64,000 nucleotides of DNA. Source: Stappia indica (GTDB taxonomy: Bacteria; Pseudomonadota; Alphaproteobacteria; Rhizobiales; Stappiaceae). The DNA is taken from contig NZ_JAIVMG010000012.1 in the NCBI RefSeq assembly GCF_020177335.1, forward strand, positions 90,737 to 154,736, in the 5' to 3' direction. The position numbers were made by a program, and so were the translations under genes. Below, piece by piece: positions 18,483-27,838 of the stretch (its first letter is position 1; each line of letters starts with the position of its first letter). Below the pieces are notes generated by a model. That model was not told where the DNA came from and made no database searches. It saw nothing but the letters and a program-made list of their open reading frames with translations.

Positions 18483-18839
18483 TTAGCCCTTGTCGCCCTC
18501 GGTGAAACTGTCATAGGCCGCAAGGGCTTCGGCGCCGTAGATCATCGACGGGCCGCCGCCCATGTAGACCGCCACACCGATCGCTTCCATGATCTCTTCG
18601 CGGCTCGCGCCATATTTCGCCGCCGCGCGGGCGTGGTACGCAAGACAGCCGTCGCAGCGCACGGTGATGCCGATCGCCAGCGCGATCAGTTCCTTGGTGC
18701 GCGAATCAAGCGCGCCCGCGCCAATCGCAGACCGGGCAATCTCATGAAAGCCCTTGGCAACGCCCGGAATTCCGCCGCGAAGCTCTCCCATCCGCGCATC
18801 CGTTTGCGTGATGAAGGCCTGCCAGTCGCTCACAGCCAT
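18483..18839 (-). CDS. Carboxymuconolactone decarboxylase / AhpD-like protein
   Basis: 118 residues. VRCDGCLAYHARAAAKYGAS carries the CxxC-x3-H pattern of AhpD-like CMD proteins, and the C-terminal helix is EIMEAIGVAVYMGGGPSMIYGAEAL. AAGGAG lies 9 nt before the ATG. It is shorter than, and not obviously a duplicate of, the CMD protein at 15927-16337. It is divergent from the MAPEG gene. Role unknown; likely redox or stress related. Confidence 0.82.
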   Translation of the reverse strand: MAVSDWQAFITQTDARMGELRGGIPGVAKGFHEIARSAIGAGALDSRTKELIALAIGITVRCDGCLAYHARAAAKYGASREEIMEAIGVAVYMGGGPSMIYGAEALAAYDSFTEGDKG

Positions 18840-19085
18840 GATTCAGTCTCCTTGACATATTGCGCGATGATCTCGCGGGTGATGGGTCGTCGGGCCGGCC
18901 TCGGCATCGCTCGGCCGACCGGTCCGGACAGACCCTAGAGCCGCCGCGCGACCGGCCGCCATGCGCCAGATCAAAGCGTGCCCCGCGCCGCTTCGCCGCC
19001 TTGACGCGGGCGTGAGCGCAAGACAGGTTGCGCCACCTGCCGCGAACGGCTCCTCCCGCCCCTTTCCCATCAAGGAAACGCTTTC

Positions 19086-19463
19086 ATGCCCCTCGCCCTC
19101 TGGTGTGTTCTCATTGCCGCCCTGCTGCCCATGCTGTCCGCCCTGCCGGCCAAATTCGACAAGGGTTATGACAACGCCAACCCGCGCAATCCGGATTTCT
19201 GGCGCGAAGGGTTCCGCGCCCGCGCCGCCAGCGCCCAGGCCAATGGCTTCGAGGCCTTCCCCTTCTTCGCCGTTGCCGTGATCGCCGGCTTGTGGCAGGG
19301 CGGCGACGCAGAGTGGATCGACCGGCTCGCCGGCCTCTTCATTGGCCTCAGGCTGATCTACATCTTCTGCTACTGGACCGACCGGGCCAATCTGCGTTCG
19401 CTGAGCTGGGGCCTCGCCTTTGCCTCCGTCATCGCCATCTTCACCAGCCCGCTGTGGAGCTGA
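19086..19463 (+). CDS. MAPEG family membrane protein
   Basis: 125 residues with four hydrophobic segments (about 1-18, 55-72, 80-98, 105-122). The MAPEG signature is seen as R-A-x-A-A-x-A-N-x-x-E near residues 44-56 (RARAASAQANGFEAFPFF). The family holds glutathione- and eicosanoid-related enzymes; bacterial members often have no known substrate. AAGGAAA precedes the start. It stands alone between an AhpD-like gene and the outer-membrane barrel gene. Confidence 0.82.
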   Translation: MPLALWCVLIAALLPMLSALPAKFDKGYDNANPRNPDFWREGFRARAASAQANGFEAFPFFAVAVIAGLWQGGDAEWIDRLAGLFIGLRLIYIFCYWTDRANLRSLSWGLAFASVIAIFTSPLWS

Positions 19464-19614
19464 CGCGGCACCAGCGCCGCAAAACAAGACTTGTTGCATA
19501 TCGGCGACACCACAGCCAAAAGGAGAAAAATGCCCGCATTGAGTGTTGCCGCAAGTGTCCCTCTCCATCCATAACAGCTTCAGTAAATTCGATAGTCAGG
19601 GACACTTTTACTCC

Positions 19615-20244
19615 ATGCGTGCATTTCTCGCCTCCACCGCCCTCGCCGTCGCGCTTTTTTCCGCACCGGCCGTTGCCGCCGATCTGTCGCAGCAGAGCTT
19701 CTCAGCCCCGGCGAACCAGTATGACTGGACCGGGGTCTATGCCGGCGCCCATGCGGGCTATGGCTGGCTGAACGGCAAGGACAACTTCGGCGGCTCCAGC
19801 AGTTTCGACGGATTTATCGGTGGTCTGTACCTTGGCTACAACCACATGTTCGATCAGTTCATGATCGGTGCCGAGATCGATGGAAGCCTCATGGATATTG
19901 GTGGCACCTCCAGCCCCGGCAACAAGTTCGATATGAACTGGGGCGCTACGGCGCGTCTGCGTGCCGGCCTCGCCTATGACCGCTTCCTGGTTTATGCGAC
20001 CGGCGGCCTCAGTGTGGCGGATCTTGAAACCAAGAACACCGTGCGCGGCACGAAGAGCTCCAACACCCATACCGGCTGGGTACTTGGCGCAGGCATCGAG
20101 GCGTTTGTGACCGAAGCGGTCTCCGCCCGTCTGGAATACCTGCACCATGACTTCGGCAACAAGACCTACAACCTCGGCGCCGCTGACTTCAAACTCAAGG
20201 GCCAGCTCGACGTGGTCCGCGCCGGTGTCGCCTACCATTTCTAA
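19615..20244 (+). CDS. Outer-membrane beta-barrel protein (Omp25/RopB-like)
   Basis: 209 residues. A Sec signal peptide (MRAFLASTALAVALFSAPAVAA) precedes a predicted eight-stranded barrel. The mature N-terminus YDWTGVYAGAHAGYGWLNG and the C-terminal VRAGVAYHF, ending in the Phe recognised by BamA, are hallmarks of the Brucella Omp25/Omp31 and Rhizobium RopB group. These proteins are abundant and tie the outer membrane to the envelope. An in-frame start at 19543 would place the signal peptide internally and is rejected. A strong terminator follows. Confidence 0.88.
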   Translation: MRAFLASTALAVALFSAPAVAADLSQQSFSAPANQYDWTGVYAGAHAGYGWLNGKDNFGGSSSFDGFIGGLYLGYNHMFDQFMIGAEIDGSLMDIGGTSSPGNKFDMNWGATARLRAGLAYDRFLVYATGGLSVADLETKNTVRGTKSSNTHTGWVLGAGIEAFVTEAVSARLEYLHHDFGNKTYNLGAADFKLKGQLDVVRAGVAYHF

Positions 20245-20290
20245 AGTCATTGCCGGTTTTCGGGCCACCTCGAAACACCACCGCGCCCAC

Positions 20291-20325
20291 AGCCCTTCAG
20301 CCGCATCCGGTTGAAGGGCTTTTTC
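20291..20325 (+). terminator. Rho-independent terminator of the outer-membrane protein gene
   Basis: AGCCCTTCA pairs perfectly with TGAAGGGCT across a 12-nt loop and is followed by TTTTC. It lies 47 nt past the stop codon. Confidence 0.85.
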
Positions 20326-20373
20326 TTGGTGCACGCGGGCTTGTCGCACCGCGCCTAAAGGCACGCCGCCGCC

Positions 20374-20751
20374 TCAGTCGTTCCAGACCGTCGCGTTTTC
20401 CGCGAAATCCGGTCGTTGCGGCTTGACCACGCAGAAGCGGTGGCCGCTCGGCGCCTCCATCACCACCCAGCCCTTGATCTCCCGCAGGCGGGTCGCGCCG
20501 AGCCGCTCCAGCCGGGCGACCTCCGCCGGAATATCATCGGTTTCAATATCGAGATGCACCCGCGAGGGATGATCGACCGCCTGCACCAGGACCCGCAGCT
20601 CGCCGGGCGGGCCCGTCAGATCGCGGTATTTCGGGTCGATCGGATCGACCTCGCGCTCACGCCCCAGGGCTGCGGCCCAGAAGGCTTCATGCGTTTCCGC
20701 ATCCGGCCCCTCGCAATCGATCACCAGACAGGCCAACCGGCTTTTGTGCAT
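20374..20751 (-). CDS. VOC (glyoxalase/bleomycin-resistance) family protein
   Basis: 125 residues. The betaalphabetabetabeta repeats of the vicinal-oxygen-chelate fold are suggested by MHKSRLACLVIDCEGPD, HLDIETDDIPAEVARLERLGA and WVVMEAPSGHRFCVVKPQ. The metal-ligand pattern (HLD.. and E.P.GH) is partly present. Start at 20751 has GGAGGGGAG upstream; the frame is open 25 codons further but that extension looks random. It lies past the sdhB terminator on the same strand. Function unknown; such proteins often confer resistance or detoxify small molecules. Confidence 0.78.
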   Translation of the reverse strand: MHKSRLACLVIDCEGPDAETHEAFWAAALGREREVDPIDPKYRDLTGPPGELRVLVQAVDHPSRVHLDIETDDIPAEVARLERLGATRLREIKGWVVMEAPSGHRFCVVKPQRPDFAENATVWND

Positions 20752-20827
20752 GGCTCCCCTCCACCGCCAAGAACAAATAATGAACATAAAACCATGCACC
20801 GGAAGGGCGCGCAAGCCCGGAAACACA

Positions 20828-20854
20828 AAAGGCCGCCCCTGAGGGACGGCCTTT
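20828..20854 (-). terminator. Rho-independent terminator of the sdh operon
   Basis: AAAGGCCGCCCCT and AGGGACGGCCTTT form a long stem with one mismatch and run into TTTTGTG on the minus strand, 45 nt past the sdhB stop. It ends the leftward sdh transcription unit. Confidence 0.8.
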
Positions 20855-20898
20855 CATCGCTTTGCAGTCCGTCGGCAACGCCGATGGTACGTCCGGTG

Positions 20899-21681
20899 TC
20901 AGATCCGACGTTCGACCATCATCTTCTTGATCTCGGCAATCGCCTTGGCCGGGTTCAGCCCCTTCGGGCAGGCCTGTGAGCAGTTCATGATCGTATGGCA
21001 GCGGTAGAGCCGGAACGGATCCTCAAGATTGTCGAGCCGCTCGCCGGTCGCCTCGTCGCGGCTGTCGATCAGCCAGCGGTAGGCCTGCAGCAGCACGGCG
21101 GGGCCGAGATAGCGGTCGCCATTCCACCAGTAGCTCGGGCAGGAGGTGGAGCAACAGGCACACAGGATGCACTCATAGAGCCCGTCGAGCTTGGCCCGAT
21201 CCTCGTGGCTCTGGCGCCATTCCTTTTCCGGCGCCGGCGTCGTCGTCTTCAGCCAGGGCTCGATCGAACGGTGCTGGGCATAGAACCGGGTCAGATCCGG
21301 CACCAGATCCTTGACCACCGGCATATGCGGCAGCGGATAGATCTTCACCGGCCCTTCGCCGATCTCGCCCATGCCCTTGGTGCAGGCCAGCGTGTTGGTG
21401 CCATCGATGTTCATGGCGCAGGAGCCGCAGATCCCCTCGCGGCAGGAGCGGCGGAAGGTCAGGGTCGGGTCGATCTTGTCCTTGATGTAGATCAGCCCGT
21501 CGAGCACCATCGGCCCGCAATCATCCTTGTCGATGAAATAGGTGTCGATGCGCGGATTGCGCCCGTCGTCCGGGTTCCAGCGGTAGATCCGGAACTCGTG
21601 AAACTGGCTGGCGCCGGCCGGCTTGTCCCAGACCTTGCCCGCAGCAACCTTGGAATTCTTGGGAAGCGTCAGCTGTACCAT
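20899..21681 (-). CDS. sdhB: Succinate dehydrogenase iron-sulfur subunit
   Basis: 260-residue respiratory complex II subunit passing electrons from FAD to quinone. The plant-type [2Fe-2S] cysteines are in [24 protein letters not shown] (split across about residues 72-95), and the C-terminal [4Fe-4S] and [3Fe-4S] sets in [18 protein letters not shown] and [17 protein letters not shown]. Start at 21681 ([12 protein letters not shown]) lies four bases after the creD stop, so its translation may depend on creD. It is unusual in being split from sdhA by three genes. No other sdhB is in the window. Confidence 0.96.
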   Translation of the reverse strand: MVQLTLPKNSKVAAGKVWDKPAGASQFHEFRIYRWNPDDGRNPRIDTYFIDKDDCGPMVLDGLIYIKDKIDPTLTFRRSCREGICGSCAMNIDGTNTLACTKGMGEIGEGPVKIYPLPHMPVVKDLVPDLTRFYAQHRSIEPWLKTTTPAPEKEWRQSHEDRAKLDGLYECILCACCSTSCPSYWWNGDRYLGPAVLLQAYRWLIDSRDEATGERLDNLEDPFRLYRCHTIMNCSQACPKGLNPAKAIAEIKKMMVERRI

Positions 21682-21685
21682 ACCC

Positions 21686-23095
21686 TCAAGCCTCTTTCGC
21701 AGATTCTTCAAGCGCCTGTCCGGCAGTGCCGGACCATTCCACATTCCGCGTGGCGAACATCGTCACGGCAATCGCCAGGAAGGCAATGACCGAGCCGACC
21801 AGCAGGGCATAGTCCTGCTCCCGCATCAGCAGATACAAAACCCCGTAAATGGTCGCAAGCACAATGGCCATGACCGCGCCAGCGCGCCGGTCCCGTCCAT
21901 TGGCGGACACATAGGCGGCAACCAGCAACGTGATCGCTGTCGCCGCAACAAGATAGGCCCAGTCGTAGCCGATCTGCTCAGCGAAGGCGAGCAGCAGCAG
22001 GTAGAAGATCATCAGCGCGAACCCGACCAGCAAATACTGGATCCAGTACATGCTCCAGCTTGCCTTCAGTTCCAGAATGAACACGGCAAGGAAGGTCAGC
22101 GCGATGAAGCCGATACCATATTTCAGGCAGCGGGCCACCATCTGATAAAGATCGACCGGCTGCACGAACCTGACGCCCAGCGGCTGATCGGTCAGTGGCA
22201 GGCGGGTCATGGTTTCCGCCTTGGCCACGCCGCGCGCCAGGAAGGGGATCGACCAGGAGGCGGTGAAGCCATCCTTGGAGATGCTGCGGGCGTCGGGCAG
22301 GAAGGCCCCGGTAAAGCCCGGGTGCGGCCAAGGTGACGAAATCTGAAGATTGGTGCTCTGGCCGGCCGGCGTGAAATGCAGCGACTGCGAGCCATTCAGC
22401 GCAAGATCGACGCGGAAAGCAAAGCCGGAGCGCCATTCCGCCTCTGAAATCGGCACATGAATCCCCGGCGCGGGGCGGCGCCCGGTCGCGGTGGGAACGG
22501 GATCGTCAAGCGCGCCAAGCCCCGGCTGGAAGGGACGGGCGGAGGAGCCGTCGAGGTGCAGCGACACGTCGTTCTTCACCGCGCGCATGTCGCTGATGCC
22601 GATGACCAGCGTTGCCTGATCGGCGAGAACGGTGATATCCGCATCCTGTTCGAAGGCGGCCATATCGGCTGGCTCGAACCGGCCGGACAGGTCGATCCGC
22701 CCCTGGAACACCGGCAGGGTATAGATGGACTTCTTCCGCTCCTCGACCGTGGCCTCGACCTTGTTGGTCAGCGTCTTGGGATAGAACAGACGGTAATTGC
22801 GGTCGGTTTGCCGAAAGGTCTCGCCTCCGCTGCGGACTTCGCGGGTGGTCAGATACGGCACCAGCAGATAGGGGCCGTTGACCATCTGGGCATCGCCCCA
22901 TCCACGGGCGATCTCATCGGCAACGCCGCGCGCCCGGCTTTCGCGCTCCTCAACCAGCGCCCAGATCATCAGGCTGGGGATGAACAACAGCAGGGTGACG
23001 AAGCCGATCAGCACGAATTTCGTGCCCGGCGTGCTCACCCGTGGCCGCGTTGACAACAACAACCGTCCAGATGCACCGGCGCTCGCTTGGGTCAT
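21686..23095 (-). CDS. creD: Inner-membrane protein CreD-like
   Basis: 469 residues. One N-terminal membrane segment ([19 protein letters not shown], about 27-45) is followed by a large periplasmic domain of about 270 residues ([24 protein letters not shown] is the conserved start) and a C-terminal cluster of about five membrane segments (from [18 protein letters not shown]). This is the CreD/inner-membrane CreD family, linked in enterobacteria and Stenotrophomonas to envelope integrity and CreBC control, with unknown biochemistry. No creBC genes are in the window. It lies inside the sdh gene series, 142 nt after the FkbM gene and four before sdhB. Confidence 0.85.
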   Translation of the reverse strand: MTQASAGASGRLLLSTRPRVSTPGTKFVLIGFVTLLLFIPSLMIWALVEERESRARGVADEIARGWGDAQMVNGPYLLVPYLTTREVRSGGETFRQTDRNYRLFYPKTLTNKVEATVEERKKSIYTLPVFQGRIDLSGRFEPADMAAFEQDADITVLADQATLVIGISDMRAVKNDVSLHLDGSSARPFQPGLGALDDPVPTATGRRPAPGIHVPISEAEWRSGFAFRVDLALNGSQSLHFTPAGQSTNLQISSPWPHPGFTGAFLPDARSISKDGFTASWSIPFLARGVAKAETMTRLPLTDQPLGVRFVQPVDLYQMVARCLKYGIGFIALTFLAVFILELKASWSMYWIQYLLVGFALMIFYLLLLAFAEQIGYDWAYLVAATAITLLVAAYVSANGRDRRAGAVMAIVLATIYGVLYLLMREQDYALLVGSVIAFLAIAVTMFATRNVEWSGTAGQALEESAKEA

Positions 23096-23237
23096 ACTTC
23101 ACTCTCCAAACAGGAAAACTCAACCGGAGCGAGCAAAGCGGAGGCCAACGGCGGTTTTATGCGCAAACCGAGGCAAGAGCGGGCCGAAATCGGGCCACTT
23201 GCGGCAAGCGGGGGACAAGGGCGCGGCAAGACGCGGG

Positions 23238-24104
23238 TCACGTTCCGATCTCCTCATCCGCCAGTGTCAAAAGAATGTTGTCCGCCGTTTCGCCGGCGGA
23301 GCGATAGCCGCAACCGATCAGCGCGGCGAGGCAATCCTCCTGCCAGTGCTCCCGGCAGTTGGTCTCCAGCAGGATGGCCAGCGGCCAGGCCTGGCGCGGC
23401 GCGGAGCTCAGGAAGGGCATCAACACCCTGTCCTCGAAGCCCTCGACATCGACCTTCAGCACATCGGCGCGGCCGATCCGGTGGTCGGCCAGCACATCGC
23501 GCAAGGGGCGCACCGTCACCTGCCGCGAACGCCAGTCGCCGGCCCACTTCCCGGTGGTCAGGTCGGGCACGAGGGTCGCGAAGCCGCAGTTCGACGGCTC
23601 ATGCCAGAGTGCCAGAGTTCCCGCTTCCGCACCGATGGCCACATTGGCGATTTCCACCGTCGTCGCGCCATTGGCGGCGACATTGTAGGCGAGCCTCTCC
23701 GCGGTGTCGGGATTGGCCTCGATCGCCAGAACCCGGACGCCGCGCCGGGCGGCATCGAGACTGTAGCTGCCCACATTGGCGCCGACATCGACAAAGGTCA
23801 CGCCGGCCCGAAACCGCGGTGCCAGGAGGGCGTGTTCGGCCCGCTCCGGCAGCCGGCTGCGAGCAAGGATCTTGCGATCATCGTAATTGCTGCCGGGGTA
23901 GAGGCGAAACCGCAGGCCATCGGCCTCCGCGTCATAGGGGCCGCGAAAGCAGCGGGCCACGAGCGCACGCACGCGCTTGCGCAGCCGGTCCGGCAATTCG
24001 TGCCGGTCCGCCAGCCGCCAGGCGACGCGCCCGATCCCCTCGGCCGGATAGGTGCCAAAGGGAGACGTGGTGTCGATATCGAAACTCACGGCCGCCATGC
24101 CCAC
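23238..24104 (-). CDS. FkbM family SAM-dependent methyltransferase
   Basis: 288 residues. SAM motif I is VTFVDVGANVGSYSLDAARRG (first ten or so residues decisive, about 98-118), the acidic strand end is VLAIEANPDTAERL, and the FkbM-type LKVDVEGFEDRVLMPFL and LLETNCREHW are seen near the C-terminus. The family O- or N-methylates sugars, lipids or natural products; the target is unknown. I favour the GTG at 24104, since AGGA lies six bases before it and overlaps the stop of the preceding microprotein; an ATG at 24098 is the alternative. It sits between the sdhA-side genes and creD. Confidence 0.8.
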   Translation of the reverse strand: MGMAAVSFDIDTTSPFGTYPAEGIGRVAWRLADRHELPDRLRKRVRALVARCFRGPYDAEADGLRFRLYPGSNYDDRKILARSRLPERAEHALLAPRFRAGVTFVDVGANVGSYSLDAARRGVRVLAIEANPDTAERLAYNVAANGATTVEIANVAIGAEAGTLALWHEPSNCGFATLVPDLTTGKWAGDWRSRQVTVRPLRDVLADHRIGRADVLKVDVEGFEDRVLMPFLSSAPRQAWPLAILLETNCREHWQEDCLAALIGCGYRSAGETADNILLTLADEEIGT

Positions 24105-24112
24105 ATCGCGTC

Positions 24113-24268
24113 CTACTGCGCGCCCGGACCGAGGAGCACGTCGACCCGGCCCGCGACTGCCGTCAGCGCGCCGGCCACAGCCGGCAGCACCACCCCCGCC
24201 GACAGGGTCGCCGCCAGGGCGATCCTGCCGAAGGTGTTCAATGCCTGCTGTGCCCGGCGCTGGATCAT
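24113..24268 (-). CDS. 51-residue membrane microprotein within the sdh gene series
   Basis: An open frame of 51 codons from an ATG four bases after the sdhA stop to a TAG eight bases before the FkbM start. The product begins MIQRRAQQALNTFGRI and has one long hydrophobic stretch (ALAATLSAGVVLPAVAGAL, about residues 17-35), so a single membrane helix with a positive N-terminus inside is likely. I do not recognise the family. Tight packing on both sides, and overlap of its stop with the next ribosome binding site, support a real gene. It may be an accessory of complex II, but that is inference. Confidence 0.6.
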   Translation of the reverse strand: MIQRRAQQALNTFGRIALAATLSAGVVLPAVAGALTAVAGRVDVLLGPGAQ

Positions 24269-24272
24269 CGGC

Positions 24273-26102
24273 TTAGTAGACGCGCGCTTTCGGCGCGATC
24301 TTGGCCATGTCGATGCCGCCTTCCTCGAAGGTGGTCAGCGGCTCGGTGACCACCGCGCGATAGTCGAGCGTCACCTTGCCGGCCTCGTCGACGCGGGCCA
24401 GCGTGTGCTTGCGCCAGTTCTCGTCGTCGCGACCGCCCATCGGACCGTCCTTGTAGTCCTCGCGGGCATGGGCGCCACGGCTCTCCTTGCGCGCCTCGGC
24501 GCCATAGACCGTGGTGATCGCATTGGCCATCAGGTTCTCCAGCTCCAGCGTTTCCACCAGATCGGAGTTCCAGATCATCGACCGGTCGGTGACCTTGAGA
24601 TCGGCGAGCTCGCCCCAGATCGCCGTCAGGCGCTGACAGCCCTGCTCCAGGCTTTCCTGGGTGCGGAACACGGCGGCGTCTTCCTGCATCGCCCGCTGCA
24701 TCTTCTCGCGAAGACGGGCCGTCGGGGTGCCGCCATTGGCATGGCGCAGCTTGTCGAAGCGGGCCATGATCTTGTCGCAGCTTGCCTCGTTCGGCGTCGG
24801 CACGGCGGACTTCGGGTCGACCACCTCGCCGGCCTTGATGGCGGCGGCGCGACCGAAGACCACCAGGTCGATCAGCGAGTTGGAGCCCAGTCGGTTGGCA
24901 CCGTGCACCGAGGCGCAGCCGGCCTCGCCGACGGCCATCAGGCCCGGCTGGATCGCGTTGGGATCGTCCTTGGTCGGGTTCAGCACCTCACCCCAGTAGT
25001 TGGTGGGGACGCCGCCCATATTGTAGTGGACGGTCGGCAGCACCGGGATCGGCTCCTTGGTCACATCGACGCCGGCGAAGATCTTCGCCGATTCCGAAAT
25101 GCCCGGCAGACGCTCGGCGAGGATATCCGGATCGAGGTGGTCGAGATGCAGGAAGATGTGATCCTTCTGCTTGCCGACGCCGCGCCCCTCACGGATTTCC
25201 ATGGTCATGCAGCGCGAGACCACGTCGCGCGAGGCGAGATCCTTGGCCGACGGCGCATAGCGCTCCATGAAGCGCTCACCCTCGGAGTTGACCAGGTACC
25301 CGCCTTCGCCGCGCGCGCCCTCGGTGATGAGGCAGCCGGCGCCGTAGATGCCGGTCGGGTGGAACTGCACGAACTCCATGTCCTGGAGCGGCAGACCGGC
25401 ACGAGCGGTCATGCCGCCGCCATCGCCGGTGCAGGTATGCGCCGAGGTGGCGGAGAAGAAGGCGCGGCCATAGCCGCCGGTCGCCAGCACCACCATCTTG
25501 GCGGAGAAGCGATGGATCGTGCCGTCATCGAGGTTCCAGGCGATCACGCCCTGGCAGACCCCATCCTCGGACATGATCAGATCGAGCGCGAAATACTCGA
25601 TGAAGAACTCGGCATTGTGCCGCAGCGACTGACCGTAGAGCGTGTGCAGGATCGCATGGCCGGTGCGGTCTGCGGCGGCGCAGGTGCGCTGCACCGGGGG
25701 ACCGTTGCCATAGTTCTGCATGTGGCCGCCGAAGGGGCGCTGGTAGATGCGCCCGTCCTCGGTGCGCGAGAACGGCACGCCGTAATGCTCCAGCTCGTAG
25801 ACCGCCTTGGGCGCCTCGCGGGCCAGGTACTCCATGGCGTCGGTATCGCCGAGCCAGTCGGAGCCCTTCACCGTGTCGTACATGTGCCACTGCCAGCAGT
25901 CCGGCGTCATGTTCTGCAGCGAGGCGGCGATACCGCCCTGGGCCGCGACCGTGTGCGAGCGGGTCGGGAACACCTTGGAGATACAGGCTGTGCGGAGGCC
26001 CTGCTCGGCCATGCCGAGGGTGGCGCGCAGGCCGGCGCCACCGGCACCGACGACGACCACGTCATATTTGTGGTCGACAAAGGAGTAGGCTTGTCCTGCC
26101 AT
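24273..26102 (-). CDS. sdhA: Succinate dehydrogenase flavoprotein subunit
   Basis: 609 residues, usual length. FAD is bound by [21 protein letters not shown]; the covalent-FAD histidine is in [12 protein letters not shown] (near residue 60). [43 protein letters not shown] with its catalytic residues, and [19 protein letters not shown] complete the family signature. Start at 26102 ([14 protein letters not shown]) lies five bases after the sdhD stop; a longer frame to 26150 would overlap sdhD. It oxidises succinate to fumarate at the cytosolic face of the membrane. Confidence 0.97.
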   Translation of the reverse strand: MAGQAYSFVDHKYDVVVVGAGGAGLRATLGMAEQGLRTACISKVFPTRSHTVAAQGGIAASLQNMTPDCWQWHMYDTVKGSDWLGDTDAMEYLAREAPKAVYELEHYGVPFSRTEDGRIYQRPFGGHMQNYGNGPPVQRTCAAADRTGHAILHTLYGQSLRHNAEFFIEYFALDLIMSEDGVCQGVIAWNLDDGTIHRFSAKMVVLATGGYGRAFFSATSAHTCTGDGGGMTARAGLPLQDMEFVQFHPTGIYGAGCLITEGARGEGGYLVNSEGERFMERYAPSAKDLASRDVVSRCMTMEIREGRGVGKQKDHIFLHLDHLDPDILAERLPGISESAKIFAGVDVTKEPIPVLPTVHYNMGGVPTNYWGEVLNPTKDDPNAIQPGLMAVGEAGCASVHGANRLGSNSLIDLVVFGRAAAIKAGEVVDPKSAVPTPNEASCDKIMARFDKLRHANGGTPTARLREKMQRAMQEDAAVFRTQESLEQGCQRLTAIWGELADLKVTDRSMIWNSDLVETLELENLMANAITTVYGAEARKESRGAHAREDYKDGPMGGRDDENWRKHTLARVDEAGKVTLDYRAVVTEPLTTFEEGGIDMAKIAPKARVY

Positions 26103-26106
26103 TTGT

Positions 26107-26490
26107 TCAGCCTCCGAAGCTGATCTTGAGAACGGCGAACACCGACGCAAGGCCGATGAAAACCGAGAAGAAGGTATTGCCCATCAGCGCCAGCAGCTTG
26201 GCGCCCTCACCGTGGACATAGTCCTCGATGATCACCTGCATGCCGAGCTTCATGTGATAGACGGAGGACAGGATCACCAGCACCATCAGAACCCCGACGA
26301 GGGGATTGGCGAGGGTCTCCACCACGTCCTCGTGATCGCCGCCCTGCAGCGCCACGATCAGGATCACGAAGAAGGAGATCAGGAACACATTGGCGACCGC
26401 GGTGACCCGCTGGTGCCAGAAATGGGTGGTGCCGTCCTTGGCCGAGCCGAGGCCCTCGACCCGGGAAAGAGGGGTGCGCATGTCGTTCAT
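26107..26490 (-). CDS. sdhD: Succinate dehydrogenase membrane anchor subunit
   Basis: 127 residues with three hydrophobic helices (about 28-48, 60-80, 100-122). The [15 protein letters not shown] entry helix and [16 protein letters not shown], which carries the candidate haem b histidine, match alphaproteobacterial SdhD. Two ATGs compete, at 26496 and 26490; I chose 26490 because GGAG then lies seven bases upstream. It anchors SdhAB together with SdhC and forms the quinone site. Confidence 0.92.
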   Translation of the reverse strand: MNDMRTPLSRVEGLGSAKDGTTHFWHQRVTAVANVFLISFFVILIVALQGGDHEDVVETLANPLVGVLMVLVILSSVYHMKLGMQVIIEDYVHGEGAKLLALMGNTFFSVFIGLASVFAVLKISFGG

Positions 26491-26502
26491 CGTCATTCTC
26501 CC

Positions 26503-26901
26503 TCAGCGAACCGCGTAGCCGATGACCCAGAGCAGGATCGTGATGGCGACCGAGCCGATGATCGTCGCCCGCGCCAGCCACTCGCGTGCCTCGCGGCCGA
26601 AACCGTAGCCCATGTCCCAGATGAAATGGCGCAGACCGCCGATCAGGTGGTGCACCAGCGCCCAGGTGAAGCCGAACAGCACCAGCCGCCCGAACAGCGA
26701 GCCGTACAGCTCGTTGACGAAGTCGAAGTACTCCGGTCCGGCAGCGGCGGCGACCAGCCACCAGGCAACCAGGATCGTGCCGACATAAAGCGCCGCGCCC
26801 GTGATCCGGTGCAGGATCGACATGACCATGGTGAGAATGGGTTTGTAGATCTGGATATGCGGCGACAGCGGCCGGCTGTTCTTCATCCCGACGTCCGACA
26901 T
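26503..26901 (-). CDS. sdhC: Succinate dehydrogenase cytochrome b556 subunit
   Basis: 132 residues with three membrane helices. RPLSPHIQIYKPILTMVMSILHRITG holds the family signature (SPH..Y and the S-x-x-H-R-x-T-G quinone-site motif), and ALVHHLIGGLRHFIWD carries the haem histidine. It is the first gene of the sdh series. The 14-bp palindrome CGTTTACGTAAACG lies 33 bases upstream and is a candidate operator. Confidence 0.95.
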   Translation of the reverse strand: MSDVGMKNSRPLSPHIQIYKPILTMVMSILHRITGAALYVGTILVAWWLVAAAAGPEYFDFVNELYGSLFGRLVLFGFTWALVHHLIGGLRHFIWDMGYGFGREAREWLARATIIGSVAITILLWVIGYAVR

Positions 26902-26934
26902 GGGTTGTTCTCCCGTCTCCCCTAAGCCGCCTTA

Positions 26935-26948
26935 CGTTTACGTAAACG
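26935..26948. promoter_or_regulatory. CGTTTACGTAAACG palindrome upstream of sdhC
   Basis: A perfect 14-bp palindrome within a run reading TTACGTTTACGTAAACGGTA. The inner TTTACGTAAA is identical to the palindrome upstream of mdh. Its position, 34-47 bases before the start codon, suits repression. It resembles MerR-family LiuR-type sites as I remember them; the true regulator is not known. Confidence 0.5.
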
Positions 26949-27063
26949 GTAGCTTTATCAGGGTCTTGTATCCCCGCCTTCTAACGCCAACATCGGGCGG
27001 CGTCAAAGTATCCTGTTGGATAAGCCGGGAGAAGCGGGCAACGAGCGCCGTGGCGATGCCCGG

Positions 27064-27744
27064 CTAACCACCCAAGGGGACAGGTGACCTATAGGTCAAC
27101 CGTTTGTTGAGATGCACCATCATCACCGTGGCGAAGATCGGCGTCAGCAGGTTGAGCAGCGGGATGGCCAGGAACCCGGCAATCGCCAGACCGGCGAGAA
27201 ACACCGTGCCGCGATGGGCGCGGCGGAAGGCCTTCGCCTCTTCCGGCGCGCGAAAGCGCATGGCGGCGAATTCGAAGAACTCGCGGCCGAGCAGGTAGCC
27301 GTTGACCAGCAGGAAGGCGACCAGATTGACGCCCGGCACCAGCAAGAGGAACAGGGCCAGGAGGTTGCCAAGGATGACGATGCCGGTGAACTTGATCGCC
27401 TGGGGCACCGCCTGCGCCAGCGGCAAGGCCCTCCCCGGCGGATCGGCGGGATAGTCGCTGCGCTCCACCACCTCGGCGATATCGTCCTGCAGCAGGCCGG
27501 CAATGACGGCGGTGACCGGCGCCACCAGGAACCCGAGCACGAAGATCACGCCGATGCCGGTCAGGATCGACAGGGCGGTGTCGAGCCAGGGATAGGGCAG
27601 CGCGACGAACCAGGCGACGGCGCCGTTGAGCGCGAGCCAGACCAGCAGCAGCAGGGCCAGCGTGTAGCCCAGCGTCTTCCAGAAAATCGCCCGCAGTTCG
27701 GGCTGGAAAATCTGCGAGAGCGCGCGCAGCGCGGAGGAAATCAT
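27064..27744 (-). CDS. EI24/CysZ-like membrane protein
   Basis: 226 residues with about four long hydrophobic segments. GYTLALLLLVWLALNG, ILTGIGVIFVLGFLVAPVTAV and LLVPGVNLVAFLLVNGYLLGREFFEFAAMR (in parts) are typical of the EI24 domain; the GREFFE-x-x-x-x-R stretch is a hallmark of CysZ, a sulfate channel. I therefore call it CysZ-like, but no sulfur genes lie nearby. I chose the ATG at 27744 (MISSALRALSQIF); the frame upstream looks non-coding. Confidence 0.78.
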   Translation of the reverse strand: MISSALRALSQIFQPELRAIFWKTLGYTLALLLLVWLALNGAVAWFVALPYPWLDTALSILTGIGVIFVLGFLVAPVTAVIAGLLQDDIAEVVERSDYPADPPGRALPLAQAVPQAIKFTGIVILGNLLALFLLLVPGVNLVAFLLVNGYLLGREFFEFAAMRFRAPEEAKAFRRAHRGTVFLAGLAIAGFLAIPLLNLLTPIFATVMMVHLNKRLTYRSPVPLGG

Positions 27745-27838
27745 GAGGCGCGAGTGTCCCGGTTGGTGAACGTCACCGCCTTCAGGTAGGTTCAGCGTGC
27801 GGCGATCACAAGCGTTTTCGCGTCCTGAGCAGCGCAGA

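Noticed and set aside
22878..26123. A 1081-codon plus-strand frame opposite sdhA, the FkbM gene and creD
   Set aside because: Shadow of genuine minus-strand genes; composition like other antisense frames in this window.
26935..26948. FNR or LexA site before sdhC
   Set aside because: The central ACGT and flanks do not match TTGAT-N4-ATCAA or alphaproteobacterial GTTC/GAAC operators.
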